NCBI RefSeq assembly: GCF_022836875.1 | Contig: NZ_CP090376.1 | Span: 2,108,001 to 2,172,000 of the forward strand | Length of the DNA stretch: 64,000 nucleotides | From: Flavobacterium enshiense | Lineage (GTDB): Bacteria > Bacteroidota > Bacteroidia > Flavobacteriales > Flavobacteriaceae | Reading direction: 5' to 3' | Shown here: piece by piece, positions 61,808 to 64,000 of the stretch | How positions within the stretch are numbered: the first letter of the stretch is position 1 | Layout of the letters: each line of letters begins with the position of its first letter | Translations under genes and position numbers: made by a program | Notes under the pieces: generated by a model | Databases searched by the model: none | What the model was told of the DNA's origin: nothing | The model's input: the letters and a program-made list of their open reading frames with translations, nothing else

Positions 61808-63043
61808 TTAAATCAATTTTCCGTTGATGATAACCTGTTCAATCAAATTGGTTCCAAAAGCATATGGCAGTTGATAATAGGAGGTAAGCGGTTTGGTGAT
61901 TATAATACTCGCAGATTTTCCTTTGGTAATACTCCCGTGTGTTTCGGAAATTCCCATGGCATATGCTCCGTTGATTGTTGCTGCATTAATTGCTTCTTCG
62001 GGAGTCATTTTCATTTTGATGCAGGCAGTTGCTACTACAAAATTCATATTTCCTGAAGGAGTTGTTCCCGGATTGAAATCGGATGCCAGCGCTAATGGTA
62101 ATCCAGCCGAAATCATTCTTCGTGCCGGAGTATAAGGAATACTTATAAAGTAAGAACAGCTTGGTAAGGCAACTGGCATGGTTTTGCTGTCTTTTAAAGC
62201 TGTGATATCATCGTCGGTTACAATTTCTAAATGATCGACCGATAAGGCATCATGCTTTACGCAGGCTTTAATTCCGTCGATTGTTGTAAACTGATTTACA
62301 TGGATTTTTGCTCTCAGTCCGAATTGTTTTCCGGCTTCCATAATCCGTTCTGTTTCTTCTATTGAGAAATAGCCTGTCTCCAGGAAAGCATCAATATAAT
62401 CAGCTAAATTTTCTTTCGCAATTCTTGGAAGCATTTCGTTGATAATTAGATCGATGTAAGCAGAATGGTCTTCTTTGTATTCCATCGGAAAAGCATGCGC
62501 TCCAAGAAAAGTAGACTTGATTTTTATCGGAAAGTTTTCGGAAAGCCTTTTGATAACTCTTAGCATTTTCAATTCGCCTTCAACAGTTAAGCCGTAACCG
62601 GATTTAATTTCCACAGCACCGGTTCCCTGTTGCATAACTTCTTCCAGGCGCACTTTCGATTGGTTGTAAATTTCTTCTTCGGAAGTGGCGTTAAGTTTTT
62701 TTGCCGAGTTTAAAATCCCTCCGCCACGATTTGCAATTTCTTCATAACTCAGCCCGTTGATGCGATCTACGAATTCTTGTACACGATTACCGGCATAAAC
62801 AATATGGGTATGACTGTCGACCCATGTTGGAAGTACTGCTTTTCCGGCAGCATCAATAACTTTGTCAAAATGACCATCCGGACAGTTGCGCATTGTTCCG
62901 AAATCGGCAATAAGGTTGTTTTCAATAATTAAAAAAGCATTTTCAATTTTTGGTAAAACTGCCATTTCGGCACCCGAAACTTTGTCGATGTTGCTTTCGC
63001 GAACCTGTAAAAGTTCTTTTATATTTTTGATAAGTATTTTCAT
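61808..63043 (-). CDS. hutI: Imidazolonepropionase
   Basis: A 411-residue amidohydrolase that opens imidazolone-5-propionate to N-formimidoyl-glutamate, the substrate of HutG. Metal and substrate residues lie in PTWVDSHTHIVYAGNR, VEIKSGYGLT, LGAHAFPMEYK, KIHVNQF and ALASDFNPGT. Length is normal. With hutG nearby, two successive steps of histidine degradation are present; hutU and hutH are not in the window. Confidence 0.95.
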   Translation of the reverse strand: MKILIKNIKELLQVRESNIDKVSGAEMAVLPKIENAFLIIENNLIADFGTMRNCPDGHFDKVIDAAGKAVLPTWVDSHTHIVYAGNRVQEFVDRINGLSYEEIANRGGGILNSAKKLNATSEEEIYNQSKVRLEEVMQQGTGAVEIKSGYGLTVEGELKMLRVIKRLSENFPIKIKSTFLGAHAFPMEYKEDHSAYIDLIINEMLPRIAKENLADYIDAFLETGYFSIEETERIMEAGKQFGLRAKIHVNQFTTIDGIKACVKHDALSVDHLEIVTDDDITALKDSKTMPVALPSCSYFISIPYTPARRMISAGLPLALASDFNPGTTPSGNMNFVVATACIKMKMTPEEAINAATINGAYAMGISETHGSITKGKSASIIITKPLTSYYQLPYAFGTNLIEQVIINGKLI

Positions 63044-63113
63044 CGCCTTAATTTTTTGGTAAATGTAAAATGGAATTTTAAAAACTCCTATCTTTATATC
63101 AAATTATTCGGTT

Positions 63114-64000
63114 TTGAGGAAGATTAAATACAAGAAAGGACGTAAAGCGCAACCTAATTTTTACGAATACACGGGGGTTCACAGAACGCATCCTGTGGAA
63201 ATGCAGTTGTTTGTATATGATGAAAATCGCTATGAAGAATACCAGAAAGTACAGTTAAAGAAGGTAGATGAGGAGCTTAAAGATAAACGTCAGGTAAATG
63301 ATGTTAAGTGGTTAAATATACACGGTTTGCATGATTTGGAACTGGTGAAAAACGTTGGTAATCTCCTGCAGGTGGAGCCCTATATAATCGGTGATATTCT
63401 GAATACCACGCGTCGTACAAAAATGGAAGAACTTAATGATACATTGTTCTTCAGTATTAAATCGATTTTACCGGAAGAAGATTTATACAGTGTCCGTGTA
63501 GAACAAATCAGTTTTATCCTTAAAGAAAATCTTTTGGTTTCTTTTCAGGAAAAAAAGAGTGACTTTTTCACGCATATCCGCGAGCGTATCAGAACCAATT
63601 CCGGAATAGTATGCAAAAAAAAAAACGATTACCTTTTGTATCTTTTGCTGGATGCTGTCATGGAAAATTTCTATATCACTATTGAGAATTATGAAGACCG
63701 TATTGAAGCGCTAATGGTTGAATCTAAAACGAATCACCGTCAGGATGTTTTGATACGAATAGAAAATAACCGTGAAAATCTTAATTTCCTGAAACGTTCT
63801 ATTGTTCCGCTAAGGGATGCCTTGTTCAGTCTGAAGAGTTTTCAGGACGACAGGGATTACAATGGAATAGAAGTTGCCAATTATACTTTTTTCGCCCGTT
63901 TGCATCAAAAATGCCTCGAGCTTCTGGAGCAGATAGATTACGATTTGAATTCGTTGGATAGTGCTTCTCATTTTCATTTTTCGGCGCAGAGCCAGCGAAT
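63114..64000 (+). CDS. corA: CorA-family magnesium/cobalt transporter, 3' end outside the window
   Basis: The first about 295 residues of a CorA-type divalent cation channel. The start is TTG at 63114 (LRKIKYKKGRKAQPN), since no in-frame ATG lies near and the N-terminus then matches family form. The cytoplasmic funnel domain is visible (PYIIGDILNTTRRTKMEE, EQISFILKENLLVSF, long acidic-basic stalk helix). The two membrane helices and the GMN signature lie past the window end. It is divergent from hutI. Confidence 0.88.
   Translation, partial: MRKIKYKKGRKAQPNFYEYTGVHRTHPVEMQLFVYDENRYEEYQKVQLKKVDEELKDKRQVNDVKWLNIHGLHDLELVKNVGNLLQVEPYIIGDILNTTRRTKMEELNDTLFFSIKSILPEEDLYSVRVEQISFILKENLLVSFQEKKSDFFTHIRERIRTNSGIVCKKKNDYLLYLLLDAVMENFYITIENYEDRIEALMVESKTNHRQDVLIRIENNRENLNFLKRSIVPLRDALFSLKSFQDDRDYNGIEVANYTFFARLHQKCLELLEQIDYDLNSLDSASHFHFSAQSQR

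Overview
The window is AT-rich chromosomal DNA from a member of the Bacteroidota, almost certainly a Flavobacteriaceae close to Flavobacterium. The evidence is the gene families (DUF6952, DUF6428, CAL67264, DUF5723, choice-of-anchor B), C-terminal type IX secretion (T9SS) sorting domains on three proteins, many SpII lipoproteins, TAnnTTTG-type -7 boxes, and little use of Shine-Dalgarno sites. About 55 protein genes are present. The first (tpx) and last (corA) run off the window. I see no rRNA, tRNA, insertion sequence, prophage or CRISPR array.

Layout. 1-3200: peroxide and arsenate defence (tpx; arsR, DUF6428, a tiny membrane ORF and thioredoxin-type arsC; then ahpC, a CGNC thioredoxin and DUF6952 on the other strand). 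3400-9000: amino acid permease, secreted amidohydrolase and dipeptidyl peptidase. 9000-13500: two T9SS-exported proteins, one with nine internal repeats. 13600-17400: PLP-dependent sulfur amino acid enzyme facing an Lrp regulator, an orphan Cys-rich leader peptide, and lpdA. 17400-23630: envelope proteins and lipoproteins. 23640-28750: pabB, a four-helix-bundle element, tilS, dsbD. 28785-39410: PH-domain protein, a candidate small RNA, an acetyltransferase-nitrilase fusion, yifB, envelope proteins, rluA, a second four-helix-bundle element and panB. 39570-46100: porin, sdaA, dnaK and small exported or membrane proteins. 46390-53030: a co-directional cluster of exported asparaginase, aspartase and glutaminase with a porin and DUF481 protein, ending in a 21-bp tandem repeat array. 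53520-64000: ettA, hybrid histidine kinase, hsp20, DEAD helicase, hutG, coiled-coil protein, hutI, corA.

Two things stand out. First, two four-helix-bundle genes (related to the 23S rRNA intervening-sequence protein) each sit between short-oligomer inverted repeats. Each is placed directly after the stop codon of a housekeeping gene (pabB, panB) and in the same direction. Each has one perfect 13-bp inverted pair, and the two share an identical 13-bp leader just before the reading frame. They look like free-standing intervening-sequence elements in mRNA context. An apparently empty repeat site follows the dipeptidyl peptidase stop, and related short repeats lie upstream of panB. Second, the asparaginase, aspartase and glutaminase of the 46-53 kb cluster all carry export signals. 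This predicts a periplasmic route from Asn to Asp to fumarate plus ammonia, and from Gln to Glu plus ammonia.

The rest is ordinary core gene content with clear hairpin terminators, several shared by convergent genes. All functions are read from motifs and family knowledge; no database search was possible.
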